DNA of 64,000 bases, taken from positions 496,001 to 560,000 of the forward strand of contig JAVHNS010000002.1 in assembly GCA_036872755.1 (NCBI GenBank). The letters run 5' to 3'. This document shows positions 50,928 to 63,053 of this stretch, piece after piece (the stretch's first letter is position 1; every line of letters starts with the position of its first letter). The position numbers were made by a program, and so were the translations under genes. Source of the DNA: Orbilia blumenaviensis (lineage: Eukaryota > Ascomycota > Orbiliomycetes > Orbiliales > Orbiliaceae). Under the pieces are notes generated by a model, which was not told the DNA's origin, ran no database searches, and was given only the letters and a program-made list of their open reading frames with translations.

Positions 50928-52110
50928 TGGGGGCGATCCCGTCTGGTCTCGGAGGTTATGTAACGAAAATGATCGCGGCTGCTGTAATTCTGATGAAGGT
51001 GAAGACGCGCACGAATGTGTATGTGAGGGGCGATAGGTTGAAGATGAGGCGTCGAAGGAGATAGCGAACATAAGGCAATTAGGAATTATTGGTTGGTGCT
51101 GGAAGGAACTCAAAAAAAGACCAAGCTTTCCCTTGCGCTGTATTTAGGATGTGCTGGGATTCGGTTCCCCAAAAGAAGCAAGCGCTGCCGTGCAGAACGA
51201 AACACCACAATGCAACGCCGAAATATGGAGGAAGAAAATGATTGCGAACAAAACGCCGTACCCGCAGAATGACCCGTCGCAAGTACAGATGAATGATTCT
51301 TCCTTATCTAACTATCTACCTATCTATTCCGAGACACGCACTAGTTAGTACTAGCTAGCCGCCCTGCTACGTGCAGGCGCTATTAACCTATCTAAGTACT
51401 TAGGTATATATATAGCGGGCCCAAGCCGCTGTTTGCAACATAGAATGCAGCCTCCCGCTCCACCCCATGTTTGCGGGTGTCTGGGTTGTACATGGTCTCG
51501 TAAACCCGCCTCCACGGAGTGACCCGGTTGTATGTGCAATACTTTAAAATTGGCATCGTACACCCACCACATCAATGTATATGTCTGCATAGTATGAAGA
51601 AAACTTGTAATATAATGCATTTCATTCATACCTCCCGTCCACTTTTATTGACCATACATGATGCATTCAAAGCTTTTGTTCGTCGAGACGCCACGGGCCA
51701 GACCGCGGAGCCATTCATAGATCATAACATGAACAGAGAATTAAAAGAAGAAACTCCAGGACAAAGTAAAAGAAGTGAAACAGGTAGAGCCTGGAGGAGG
51801 GCTAACAAAGATGAAATGCGGATTAAAAACGTAAAAACGGACCAGAGCGCGAAAACAAGAGCTCGTATAAGGTACATGTGGTGTGCGAGTATGTATGTCG
51901 GAAGGGAGGAAATTGTATCTGCTCAGGGTTGGGAAGGCCAAAGTAATGACCAGCCCTGTCGCAGCGTTTTGGGGAGGAGAATATGTGGACCACATGTTAA
52001 AGAAGCATGAATATAAAAGAAAAGGATATACGCCTTGCAAAGTGCGACGAGGTTCCAGCCAAAAAGAAGCCGGGCGTCCGTTCAGATAGAAGTGATGGAA
52101 GAAAGAAAGA
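50928..52110. other. Intergenic region between NCBP3-like and eIF3a genes
   Basis: Holds the NCBP3-like promoter and the eIF3a 3' flank. Several open frames here are readthroughs or antisense of neighbours. No separate gene is supported. Confidence 0.5.
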
Positions 52111-55100
52111 TTACCTCCAACTGCCACCAGTGGCACGCTCGCCGGCAGGCTTCTCACCTCCGCGACGGCTGTCACTTCGACTTCCCATTTCTCCACCTCC
52201 ACGGCCACTACCAGATCTACCATCACCTCGACCACTGCCACTTCGTTCACCCATGTTACCACCACCACGTCCTCGGTAAGCGCCTGGGCGGTATTTGCCA
52301 TCATTGTTTTCTCCTTCACGTCGTTCGCGTCGTTCTCCTTCTTGTGCTTCACCGCCCTCACGTCGCTGGCGAGGCTGCCATTTCTGATCGCCGCCTTCGC
52401 CGCCTTCGCGTGGACGAGGTTGCCATTTCTGATCGCCACCTTCGCCACCCTCGCGCTGACGAGGTTGATACTTTCTCTCACCACCTTCACCCTCGGCACG
52501 AGGAGTTCGGCCCCAGTTACCAGCACGACCTTGTTGGCCACCAGATGCAGCGGCTTCTCCTTCGCGGGTCTCACGTCTCTCACGTGGTTCGCGTTCCTCA
52601 CGCTGTTCTCGTCCTTCACGAGGGGCACGGGCTTCGCGAGATCCTTCTTCAGTAGACATTGCGTTTTCGGAGATACCTTGTTTACGGAAAGCACCTGGGC
52701 GATACGCACCCGGCTTCCTCTCCTCTGAGGGAGCAGCGGTTGGTTCCGCAGGAGCAGGAGCAGGAGCAGGAGCATCAGGAGCAGCATTATCACCGTTAGC
52801 ACCGGCAGGAGATTCGCCACCCTCCGCAGCAGCAGCTTCTGCAGCCTGCTTTGCGGCCAGACGCTCTCTCCAACCACCGCCGCCTGCAACCACTGGAACC
52901 CTAGTAGCTCGGAATTCTTCTTTGGGAGCCTCAGGCTGAACTGGTGGAGCAGGGCGTTCACGAGGAGCGGTCTTCTCTTGCTCTCTCTGTCGTCGTCGTT
53001 CCTCAGCACGTAGCTCTGCCTGTTCCTCGCGCTCGCGTTGTTTGGCCGCGGCGTCCTCTCGTTCCCTAAACAGATACATGGGTTAATACAGACACTTTTG
53101 ATTATGTTTGGACCAGTGATTGCATACTTTCGCCGTTGTTCTTGCTCCTTGCGTGCCTCCTCTCGTTTCAAGGCTTCCGCTTCTTCCTTAGCGATTCTTT
53201 CCTCTTCTTCCTTAGCGACTCTTTCCTCTTCCTCAATTCTACGACGTTCTGCCTCCTCCTCCTCACGCCTCTTCCTTTCTTTGGCCTCACGGACCTGCTT
53301 ACGTCTCTTATCCATTTCAACTTGGAGTTGCTGCTCGGCCTTCTTGCGTCTATTATCAAATTCTTCAGAACGTCTAGAACGAACATCATCTCTAAAGCCC
53401 TCGTAATGACCGACGAGTCGGCTCAGCCGTTTCTTCAGAGCAACGTTCTCTTCGTGTTTCTGCTTGTGTTCGGCCAAGAACTGAGCGACCTTCTCGTTGT
53501 GAGCGTCCAAGTCGTTCTTTCTTTGGATTTCGTAGTCTTGGGCAAGAAGAGCGATTTCTTCTTTACGATACGCTCTTTCGAGATGATCAATGCGCTTGCT
53601 AGTCACACGTAACTTCTCGTTGGTCTCTTTCTTTTCCTTCTCCATCATAGCAATCTTGACCTTGCGAATGAAGTTGTTATCAAGGGTCGAGACGTTCTCA
53701 GGCAGATCAAGCCCGATCTCTTTGACTTGAGCACGGAATTCAGCTTCTGTGAGACCCATTGAAGTAACTTGTTTCCAAAACTCCACAACAAGAATCCTTT
53801 CACGTTCTTTCTCCTGTCGTTCTTGGTCACGTTTCTTCTTCTCCTCTTCGAGACGGAGCTGTTCAGCCTCCTCGCGGTGTCGGTCACGGAGGGCACGGAG
53901 TCGGGACTCCTCCTTCTGGAGGTTAGCAGCGGCATTCTCTTGAGCTTCCTTGCGTTGCTCGATAACCTCACGACGCTTGAGAGTTTCTTCGTGCTCCTTC
54001 TTAGCTCCGATTTCAGCACGCGCGAGAGCTTCATTCTTCTCGCGTTGCTTCTGGTCGACGAAGCTTGGGTCAACATAGCAGCAGGTGAGATAGAGAGTCT
54101 TCGCAAGTCGAGAGAGCTGGGTTCGAACAATTTCCTGTGGAGTGCTCTGAAGGCGTTGTACACCAGTATCTTTGTCGGATGCACCGGTGACACCAATCGG
54201 AAGAGACTTAGCAGAAGAGAAAATGTCGGATTCAAAGGTAAGCGATCCTGTAGCATGATCGATACGGATAGCGAGATCACCCTTCTTGCAGCCATTCATA
54301 ATGAACTTCTCAATGGTGTTCGCTTCAATCTCGAATGGAGCGGGGAATGTGACAAGCTTATAGACAAAGTCGAGCTGAACCGTGTCGTATACTTGGGACA
54401 GTTGTTGGAAAAGACGAGTGAGAATGACTTGCTGGAGCGGGGCAACATATCGCTTCATTTCTTCATCATCGCCGATTTGTGTGAGAATAGGAGCGATTTT
54501 TTTGCAGATACTCAGTGGATGGAAGTCAACCTCGAGGATTGTGTAGAGGTCACGAATTTCTGGTCTAGCCCTCTTGAGGAGCCCACGGGAAATAATATCC
54601 TTGAACAAACCAGCTCTAGTTGGCGCATTAGCCAACCCGAGCAAATTGGTCAAGCGCGAGCTCCTGGTCCGCTTGTTCGCTTCTTCGACATCGGTCAGTC
54701 CGCCTCGGCTCCTAGCGGTGCTTATGACTGGGATGGAGAGAGCTGACAAAATGACGAAGGATGAGACACGCGAAAACTCCGCATCGTTAGTGACAGGATG
54801 GTCTTTCTTAGTGACAGAACCAGCCTGAACAGCAGCAGCGCTAGACCGCAGTAAATTATGATAACGGTTCCAGGCTGCAGCATGGAAGAGATGATTCTCA
54901 GAAGTTCGGAAGATACGCGTCAGCTTTTCGTAATAGTTGGCCATCATAATTGGCTTCGCAGGACGCTTGCTAAGCGTGAGCAGGTTATGAATATCCTCAA
55001 CTGAACGGAAAGCCTCTTGCCAAAGCTCAAGTTCAACAGCGGCATTCAGTTGTTGGAATCGGGTGTCAAGGTGTCGTTGCAAGGTATCCGGGTCATTCAG

Positions 55101-55945
55101 ATTAATGGCATGCATTTGTGCACTATACTTGCTAGCATTCTGAAGGTGGTTTCGGAGGAGCTCGCAAAGACGACGAAATTCCGTCTTGCGGGTGTACTTG
55201 AGACAGAATTGGAAAGCCTGGGACGCGGTTTGTTGGTACATAATCTCCAATCTGGCATTGTTTCGGAGAATATCAAGGATAGTCCTGTACGTCTCCCACA
55301 GGAATTTGAGCCATGGTGTAACATATTTCCTGTCGGTTCGGTCTTTGGTTTGCTCTCCAGAAACAGTGGCCATAAGAAGAGACTCAGGTGTCTCGGTAGC
55401 CTCAAGATCCTCCACGTCTCCTAAGCTTGTTTCCGCGAGTTTTTGTGCGTCGGTAACTTTCGCTTCCGATTTTTCGATGAAGATACGCAGAACCATCTAT
55501 AAACTGTCGTTAAACGTTGACCCATAGTAGTTGGATGGAATGGGGAGCTCGAGAAGTACCTCAATGGTCTGGACCGTTGTGTTCTGGGCGATGTTCTTAT
55601 ATTGATAGAGTCCATCTTTGGCGGTCTTACCCTTTCGGAGTTCGACACAGAGATCGATGAAAAGGAGGATGACGGGTTCTAGGGAGGCGATGGGGGTGTT
55701 CCTCGATCGCTTTGAGGTTATGTGTTCGTGGAGGATTTGAAGAGCAGCGGCACTCTGGTTGACCGCGATGAGCTCTTGAGCTCGCTATAACCCATTAAGA
55801 AACCAGTCAGCAGCTGTCGAGGAGCATATATTCATCTACCAGAAGCTCTGAACAAGGGATAGAAGTCGTCCAAGGGTGCTGCAGGGGTGGTGTCGAAGCT
55901 CACCTTGAGCACGTTCTCGGGTTTGGCGTGTGGTACGGGAGGCAT
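52111..55945 (-). CDS. TIF32: Translation initiation factor eIF3 subunit a (Tif32/Rpg1)
   Basis: Largest scaffold subunit of eIF3, which loads mRNA on the 40S ribosome. Exons 55904-55945, 55560-55784, 53128-55496 and 52111-53065, in phase (1,196 aa). It starts [14 protein letters not shown]. The N-terminal helical region has [20 protein letters not shown] and [24 protein letters not shown] domain follows (about residues 340-520, with [20 protein letters not shown]). The spectrin-like coiled coil, about residues 560-880, is Arg/Glu-rich (for example [20 protein letters not shown]). Exon 4 encodes a low-complexity Arg/Gly/Glu tail with near-repeats of [12 protein letters not shown], then [18 protein letters not shown]. 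The 62-nt intron at 53066-53127 lacks an in-frame stop; if retained, the frame stays open to 51741. Confidence 0.96.
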
Positions 55946-56604
55946 GTTGGTTGGTTTAGCTGTCGAACTAGCTATCGGAAAGAAAGAAAATTCGTGGAGT
56001 CCGAAGACGAGGTGCAAGCCAACAGGGATGTCGGAAGTTAGCTTGCAGCTGGTAGATGAAGAGTCGACGGATGCTGGGGACAAGGAATCCAATCAGCCCG
56101 TTGGTGAAGACTACTTCGAGGAGGTGTGATGTGTAGATAGGTTGGAGTTCTGACGAAGTTGAAATTTTCCTCTTTCAGTTTACAGAGGGCTAAGACCCCA
56201 AAATTTTTGGGCAGGAAGAAACCCCCCACTTATCGATAACACAACACAAAACCACCGACAAACTAGTCTCACAGACAACAGACCAGAAATGGTCTCGTTG
56301 GAACCAGACAACACAAAGTCGAAACGACAAACCAACAATGTGCAACACGACAACACATTCCACTAAAAGGGACATGCCTGGTCCAAATGCGTCGACATTG
56401 TGTGCAATCCAATGCAATTAATAGCAGTGGTATCACTATGTTTAAACCTTCAGGACGAACTTTAAACTTGACAGCTGACCCGCCTCAAATGAGGCCGAGT
56501 GGAACTCTCTCACAGACAGAATGTACTATATATACCCTTACACATTGCGGGTGTATCTCCGGGGAACATGGAGATGCAATGAGCTCGAAGCAGAGCAACC
56601 GAAA
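55946..56604. promoter_or_regulatory. Divergent intergenic region between eIF3a and the gene at 56605
   Basis: 659 bases with both promoters. No clear motif was recognised. Confidence 0.45.
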
Positions 56605-57364
56605 ATGACAACCGAATTACTAAAGCCACGCTTCGCAAAAGCGACGAACATTCTCCTTGAGCATACCATAACCCTCCTCGAATGGGGTGACCAGGTTCTC
56701 TTATTCTGGGGTTACCCAATAGAAGTAACTGTAAGCTTACGCTATCAGATTTGTACTGCTCAAACTGCGGCCGGACGCAAAGCTAACGTGAAGATAGGTC
56801 TACGATTTTCTCATACACGACCCCCTTTTAGAGGGAACAATTGACCACCTAGAAGCGCCTCATATCGGGTTTAAACATATCGAAGTACCATTGTCAGAGA
56901 AAGAAAAAGGACCGCTTGGTACTCTAGGGTACCACTTTGTCCATAAAGATGACAATGAACCGCAACCGACTATCTTACACTTAATACCACAGACCCAGGT
57001 CCACCTCAAGACTAGCGATGGTATTCATGTCCCGTCGCCCTTCGATCCAAGCCACGGCCTTTTCAGGCCGAAGTTGGCACAGCACTGTATATCTTTGATA
57101 AAGTGTATGGAAGACTACCCAACCGATGCGAAAGCACGGTTACCCGCTGAACGCACACTTCGAATCCTCCTCGCTGCCGCTGTTTACGAGAAACCCAGTA
57201 TCGGCGAAAGAATATCTGCTCCCGAAGAAGGGGAGACAGGTGAACAATTCAAGACCCGGCAAGCAAATGCTATTGCAAAAATAGGAGAATGGGAAATAGC
57301 CGAAGAAGACGAGGGCTATCGAGACAAAATCATCAAGTTTCTGAAAGCTGGGCAATGGAGTTAG
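56605..57364 (+). CDS. Uncharacterised fungal protein, possibly nucleotidyltransferase-like
   Basis: Exons 56605-56730 and 56798-57364 with a 67-nt intron containing CTAAC, in phase (230 aa). No signal peptide or membrane helix. The N-terminus NILLEHTITLLEWGDQVLLF, then GYPIEV and, after the intron, VYDFLIHDPLLEGTIDHL, resemble small fungal proteins annotated as nucleotidyltransferase-like, but I cannot point to catalytic acids. The C-terminal half is helical: PAERTLRILLAAAVYEKP, then TRQANAIAKIGEWEI and RDKIIKFLKAGQWS. An upstream in-frame extension toward 56521 is possible but looks non-coding. The function is unknown. Confidence 0.65.
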
Positions 57365-59875
57365 AAAGTTTTGAGATTCCCCCTAACTGCACTCATGTGT
57401 ACTTTTGCCCCTTTACTAGATCTGTTATTATTGTGGATGCTTTATTGGGCTAGGTGCACGTATCAGTTCTTGAGTTTCCGTGACCTGTACAAGGAGCGTA
57501 GTCAAAGCATGTATCAGCGTTACAAGGTGCATTATCGTAGCTAATCTTTCCGAGTATATACAAAAAAAATTCGATTCTTGGTCCCGAAATGGTCATGTTG
57601 CCCGAAAAGAAAGACATTGTATGCGCGGCCAGCCGCGTGAACAAAAATGTCTGCCCTCAAAAGTAAAGTTAATTATCAGTCCACCTGATATTCAATAAAG
57701 GCGGCTGTCTTATATTAGGCGAGGGTCGAGAACATGCTCCCCAAGCTGAAGATGTGTCTCCAGATACTTTCGCTCAAACTTTGAAACACCGTTCAGGCGC
57801 CTCCCACCCGCCTGCCTCGCCTTATCCCATGGAAAAGGCTTAACCAACTCCCACCACCTCCAGAGCCATACCTACTTGTTATATACCCTCTCGAATCCCA
57901 ACCACGGGGTTCGTCAGCAGATAACGTAGAACAGATCACAGGACTTTGTTATAGTTTGAAGTAGTGACAGTAAAGTTTTCCATCAAGCCATTATGGTGAC
58001 ATACGGATATCTTTGCGAATGAGTAATTGGTAGAACCAACCTCTGATTTATAAGCATATTCTGCGTCTTCCATGAATTCGTTCCCTACAACCTCGTAACT
58101 TTCTAATGCACAGAATTTGAAGCACCTAACTAGGTTCAACTTGCCAAAGCCCCAACTTTGTAACAGTATAATCGACTTAATAGGGCTCAGGGTAACACCA
58201 AGGCCGAATCGATGTGGAGCAATCACAGGTCAGTTGTCTCTGGTACCTAAGCACATGCCCCGATTTATTCATCATCACAATTTCTCTCAATTTAGTAACT
58301 TTGCTGGCGGTAACTTCAACAACACTATTATCTACAGCCTTGGTTTTATATTTCCCGTCTTACGTTAGGAACCCAGAAGCAAGGTGCCACTAGGAGATTC
58401 GTAATAAGAACTCAAGGGAGTGGTATCGATGATTCAACTAACCTCGAAGCCTTTAAACATTCCTACTACCTCCTCTTCTTGTTCTTCAACTTGGTAGGGG
58501 AAGGAAGGGGCCCTATTATATGACCGCTAGTTCGTACTCTCCTTCACCGCCTATTTATTTCGGTCCCCTGCTCCTGGTGAGAGTCCCGGAAAGCTTACGA
58601 ACTCTAAGCAGAAATTAATTAGCCCCGGATATCAATACCTCTAGGGCAACAATAGTGCCAATTTACTCACGAGAATATGTTCAAATTCGTCTACCATTTT
58701 CAGTCTGAGATGAGGATGATATGGATGATTTCAAAGTTCAAAGAAATCTACATCGCAGTATTCAATTCTTCTTTTACTTTGTTTAGGTGGTTAAAAACCA
58801 CGAATGGGAAAGGAAAACGAGAGAAATTAAATAGTTTTCTTCTCTCCATGGTAGAGTCGACGAAATACCCCCACCTTCGCGACAGGTATATGCTAAACTA
58901 CAACAGAGTCCATTGAAATATGTATATTTGGGTCTATATATCGAAGTTTGTGCAGCCGTGTTTACCAGATAGTCCCATTCATCCTCCGTCCATCCATGAA
59001 GATATTAAACCCCATCGCCCACAGACCATCCAGAGGGCGGGACTCCCTCGCCAAAGACTCATAGATTTAATATTATAATAATATAAACAAGAAGATAATG
59101 ACGCCTTAGCAGACTCGTCTACCTCCACTTAGTTGCTTAAGAGTCTAACAAACCGCACTAAAACGAGCATATGAGTCGATCCCGACCAAACACTATACAC
59201 TAGAGAGGGCAAGTCGGCCGTATGGAAACATCTCTCCCTGAATATTTACCTTAATTTAATTAGGAAGGATTCAAGACTGCAATTTTGTCGGTCTAAAGAA
59301 TCTCAGATCTCTAGTGCACATGGATACATAGCTATAGGCCTACGTAGACCCTCCATATACGTATAATTTCAAGCTAGAAGAGATGCAATGGCACTCCAAT
59401 ATTATCCTCGAGTCGCTATAGCTTAAAAATATTTCGGGAACCGGATCAAGGGTGCAACGCCGTTCTCGGACTGTAATACTGGCATGTGTAAAAAATGTAG
59501 TTTCGCAGTGAGTCCACTAGCCTGACGCCAGCTGCGCCGTGAATCGTATTGCATAATATAATGTTCAACAAGGCCCTCGAAAATACAACAGGAACAACAC
59601 TATTAGGGCAAATTAATTCCCTCATCCAGGTTCCATGGGTTCGGAGACCCAGAGTCCAATTGCCAGGGTAATGTATCCAGTTAGTGTTCCCATATTTATG
59701 TCACTAAAGCCGTTCCGCAGATGCGGGACCCAGGCATATAGAACAGCTTAATTGATTAGCATGCCCTTTATATATTATACCTTGTATATTACCTAGTCCT
59801 GGTAGTAAGGCCCTTCGCTCGGCGAAGATGGAGAAAATACTGGAAGTCAGAGCGGGATTGCAAGCTTAAGTTGAT

Positions 59876-59906
<31 letters not shown>

Positions 59907-62525
59907 GGAGAGGGAAGGGGGTTAGGGAAAAAAAAAATACTATACCTAGGTACCCAGTCAAATTTCAAATTATCCTTTGCCGTTAGTATTCCTCGTGTTC
60001 CCAAACAGCTCTTTACTCTGAATTTGATTATTGTGCAGAAAATCAATATACCCATTTCATAATAGCAGTTCAAACATCGAACTAGCCGAATATTAATGTG
60101 ATTTCGAAGATTGATGACACCTGTCCCAGCCTTCTACAACCCTATGTTTATATGGCTGAAAAATGGATGTTAGCAATGGATGTTAGCATGTTAACACGTT
60201 ACTGATAATTATAGTCGTAATTTTGCTTTCTATACAGCCATAGGACGGGGCAGGAAATTCAAACGCTTGTAAAATTCTAAATTGGCTACTCTACTGCCAA
60301 CGAGAATAAAAGAGCTTATGGGTTGCGACTAGAGCTATAGCATATATGTCGCCAACTCTCGCCCGTTAATAAGGTTTCGCGCGTAACGGCTCCAGCACTT
60401 GTAGCGAATCTTCGATCACTGTAATGTACAGTGCCTTAGTCAGATACTCCTAAGTAGACGCAGTTCGAGGATTGTATATAGGTACCAGCTTCAACCATAC
60501 GAAATCGACATCTAGGTAAGAGACAATGCGATTGTCTAACTAGACTAGAACATCAATTATAGGTTAGCTCTAACTAGGCTAAAACGTATTATTTTACAGG
60601 GATATCCAATTCTTCCGACGCACGCGAAAGTAACGAGATGAGCATGAGGCTCGCGGCAGCGATGACTCGGCCAACCAATATCCTCACCGTAGCTTAGCTA
60701 GGCTTCTCGTGCCGAGGATTTAATGTTGCTATATCTATTCATTTCCTATTGTGATACCTAAGAGACAATCCTATCACTTCTCTACAACTGCTACGCTTAA
60801 TTTCAGATAAGCGCAACAATATATATCAATACCTACCAGAAGGACAGTCGGCCCAGCTGGTACCAGATCTAGTACTAATCCGAAAGGAGCTCTGAAATTA
60901 CCGAGATATCACCGCCGCTGGGATTGAAGTTTGGATATTTTAATTTCTTCGAAGTCTGATAACGATCAAACAAGAGGCCTACGATATTTTGGGCTCGATA
61001 AAATGTTGTGCCGCATCTTTCCATATGCATATTGCTTGTCATTCAGCTGGACTAAGTATGGGGCGTAACACAGTGGCACAGGTGGTATTAATGCACCCAG
61101 GAAACCTATTTTGGTGTGATATATAATTATATTTGCGTGTCTCTAAGGTTAAGCCAGGTTTTTTGCGGATGAAGTCGTACCATATCCGGTAATTACTTAA
61201 TTAAGTAACAAAAGCAGACTTGCTGGTTCCGTCAAGCGAAACGGACGGATTGATTGCCCTGGCGATTGTGGCACGAATATCGAAATAGCGGGAAGGTCTG
61301 GCCCCGGGTCCAGCCCCTCTCTCTTTCGAGCCCTCGAGTTGCGACCCGTCGCATAAACCGGCAGCATAAGTCTGTTAAATTTCCAAGTTTATGTCCAAGC
61401 AGTCCGAAATGACGATAATGCATTTTGCGAGACGGGTATCCCTGACGACACATTTTCTGGCCAGTGCATCCCAGAAAGACAGCAGCGGCGAGCCAGTCAT
61501 ATGGCAGAATTATCGTGCGCTCGGACAGCCAAAGTCCCAATTGGCATGGGCCCAAGGATCGGATCCCAACGTTTGTGCATGGGAAGATCTTATCGGGGAG
61601 TGTTTTGGGTGCTGTTTCCGTCTCCTGCGCCGGAGCCCCTTTAATGGGAGCGGACATGAGGCTGGGGTGACCTGAGACTGGGACTTGTAAAAGGGGTCAA
61701 CGGTGCCGGATAGTGCCAGTCTGAGGCCGGTCTTTCACCTGCTTGTTAATCTCGGCTGCCCCTGCTCGCTCAATAATCACGTACTTGCCCGTCTGTATCC
61801 TCGTTAGTGCGGATTTTGGGATTTCGGCTGCTCAATTTCCTGTCGTCTGTGTCTGAGCAAACGAATCCTTTCTCTCTCTCTCTTTCTTTTTTTCCCTTTT
61901 GTGTGCATGCATTGACAATCCTTCTTCGACGAGTAGCATCCTTTCCAGCGTTATCGTTAATTTATCCCGTTGTTTGTCTTGAATTGTACTGTACCGTATT
62001 GTCCGTCGACGGAATTCGGAGAGATATAATTCTCATATACACAGCATACCCATACTATCATTCCTTTTCTTGCATCTACCCAGGTAGCATCTTCATCTTT
62101 ATCTTTATTTTCATCTTCACTTTTATCTTCACCACCTTCTCCTATTTCGACGGATAAAGAAAAGACCGGGCATCCTGAGGAAAAAAAGCCACCGTCCTGC
62201 TCGATCCGACTCGATTACCAGCCAACCAAACAACACCTTTTCCTCTGCCTTCTCGCTTGGTCTTCCCCCCCTTCCAACTAACCTAACCAGACCACACTTC
62301 CGGTTTCCTTCCCATCAATCCAACCCATCCTAATCCATCAATCACCCTAATCTCCATCGCCCAATCTTTCTCCATCTCATCCTCCCACCCCCCAAAAAAA
62401 CCCGTCTACGTACTCCTTCCCCGTCTCCAGTCCCTCCCGATCACAGATATTACCGTCTGTTCTTCCCGATTCGCGTTATTAATTTCTCCCGACACTCAAA
62501 AAATCTCGCGACCGAATCCGACAAA
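57365..62525. other. Intergenic region of 5.2 kb
   Basis: No intact gene. It contains a possible decayed monooxygenase fragment (57936-58330, listed separately) and a 29-base T run at 59878-59906. The last 700 bases are pyrimidine-rich, with CTTTATCTTC-like repeats near 62090-62135, and probably form the promoter and 5' leader of the G-gamma gene. Confidence 0.5.
57936..58330 (-). pseudogene. Possible decayed FAD-dependent monooxygenase fragment
   Basis: A minus-strand open frame (57936-58226) contains GLGVTLSPIKSIILLQSWGF, which resembles the segment after the dinucleotide-binding motif of salicylate-hydroxylase-type monooxygenases (glycine-rich start, P-x-S/A, a leucine pair, WGL). Just upstream in another frame is NKSGHVL, like the K-SGH element before it. 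No intact GxGxxG or GD motif and no long frame remains, so if real it is a broken copy. The similarity is by eye only. Confidence 0.3.
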
Positions 62526-63053
62526 ATGGCCGTTCACAACCAAGCGGGTGCCCGAGAGCCGGCAAGAGAGAAGAAGGGGTCCATGCAGGAGTTGAAGTTG
62601 AGGCGGCTGACAGAACTGAACGCACGTCTACGGGAAGACTTGGAAAGACCGAGAGTAAAGGTCAGCGAGGCTTGCAGTTCGTACGTATAACCTCCGACAT
62701 GCACTTTATTTCTCGCGAGATGTTTTTCTTCTTGCTTTTAACTTTTGAGGATTTCCCCTTATCTAACGTGTTTTTCCTTACTCCGACCAGGATGATCAAC
62801 TACACTAAGACAACAAAGGACTTCATGGTACCGGCGACTTGGGGTCAAGTAAGTTATTTTCTTTCTAACACTCTCGTTTCCCTCACTGCAAAACATAAGT
62901 TTCACGACTCGTCGTTCCTGATATCGCGATTTTCGCGCAACGTCACATTCTTTTTCGGCACTTCGGACTAACCAGACATCGCACCTGCAGGTTGGCAAAG
63001 GAGAGGACCCGTATGCCCCGCAAAATCCCAATCCTTGCTGTGTTATCATGTGA
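62526..63053 (+). CDS. Heterotrimeric G-protein gamma subunit (Ste18/GNG1 type)
   Basis: Partner of G-beta in pheromone, nutrient and development signalling at the plasma membrane. Exons 62526-62680, 62791-62848 and 62991-63053, in phase (91 aa, typical). [20 protein letters not shown] is the N-terminal coiled coil that pairs with G-beta. [20 protein letters not shown] and the conserved DFMVPATWG and [10 protein letters not shown] follow. The protein ends CCVIM: a CaaX box (CVIM) for prenylation, with an adjacent cysteine for palmitoylation. The pyrimidine-rich leader before the start suggests a long 5' UTR. Confidence 0.95.

Noticed and set aside
53769..54746. 325-codon plus-strand frame opposite eIF3a
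   Set aside because: Antisense shadow of the eIF3a coding exon, with no recognisable protein content.
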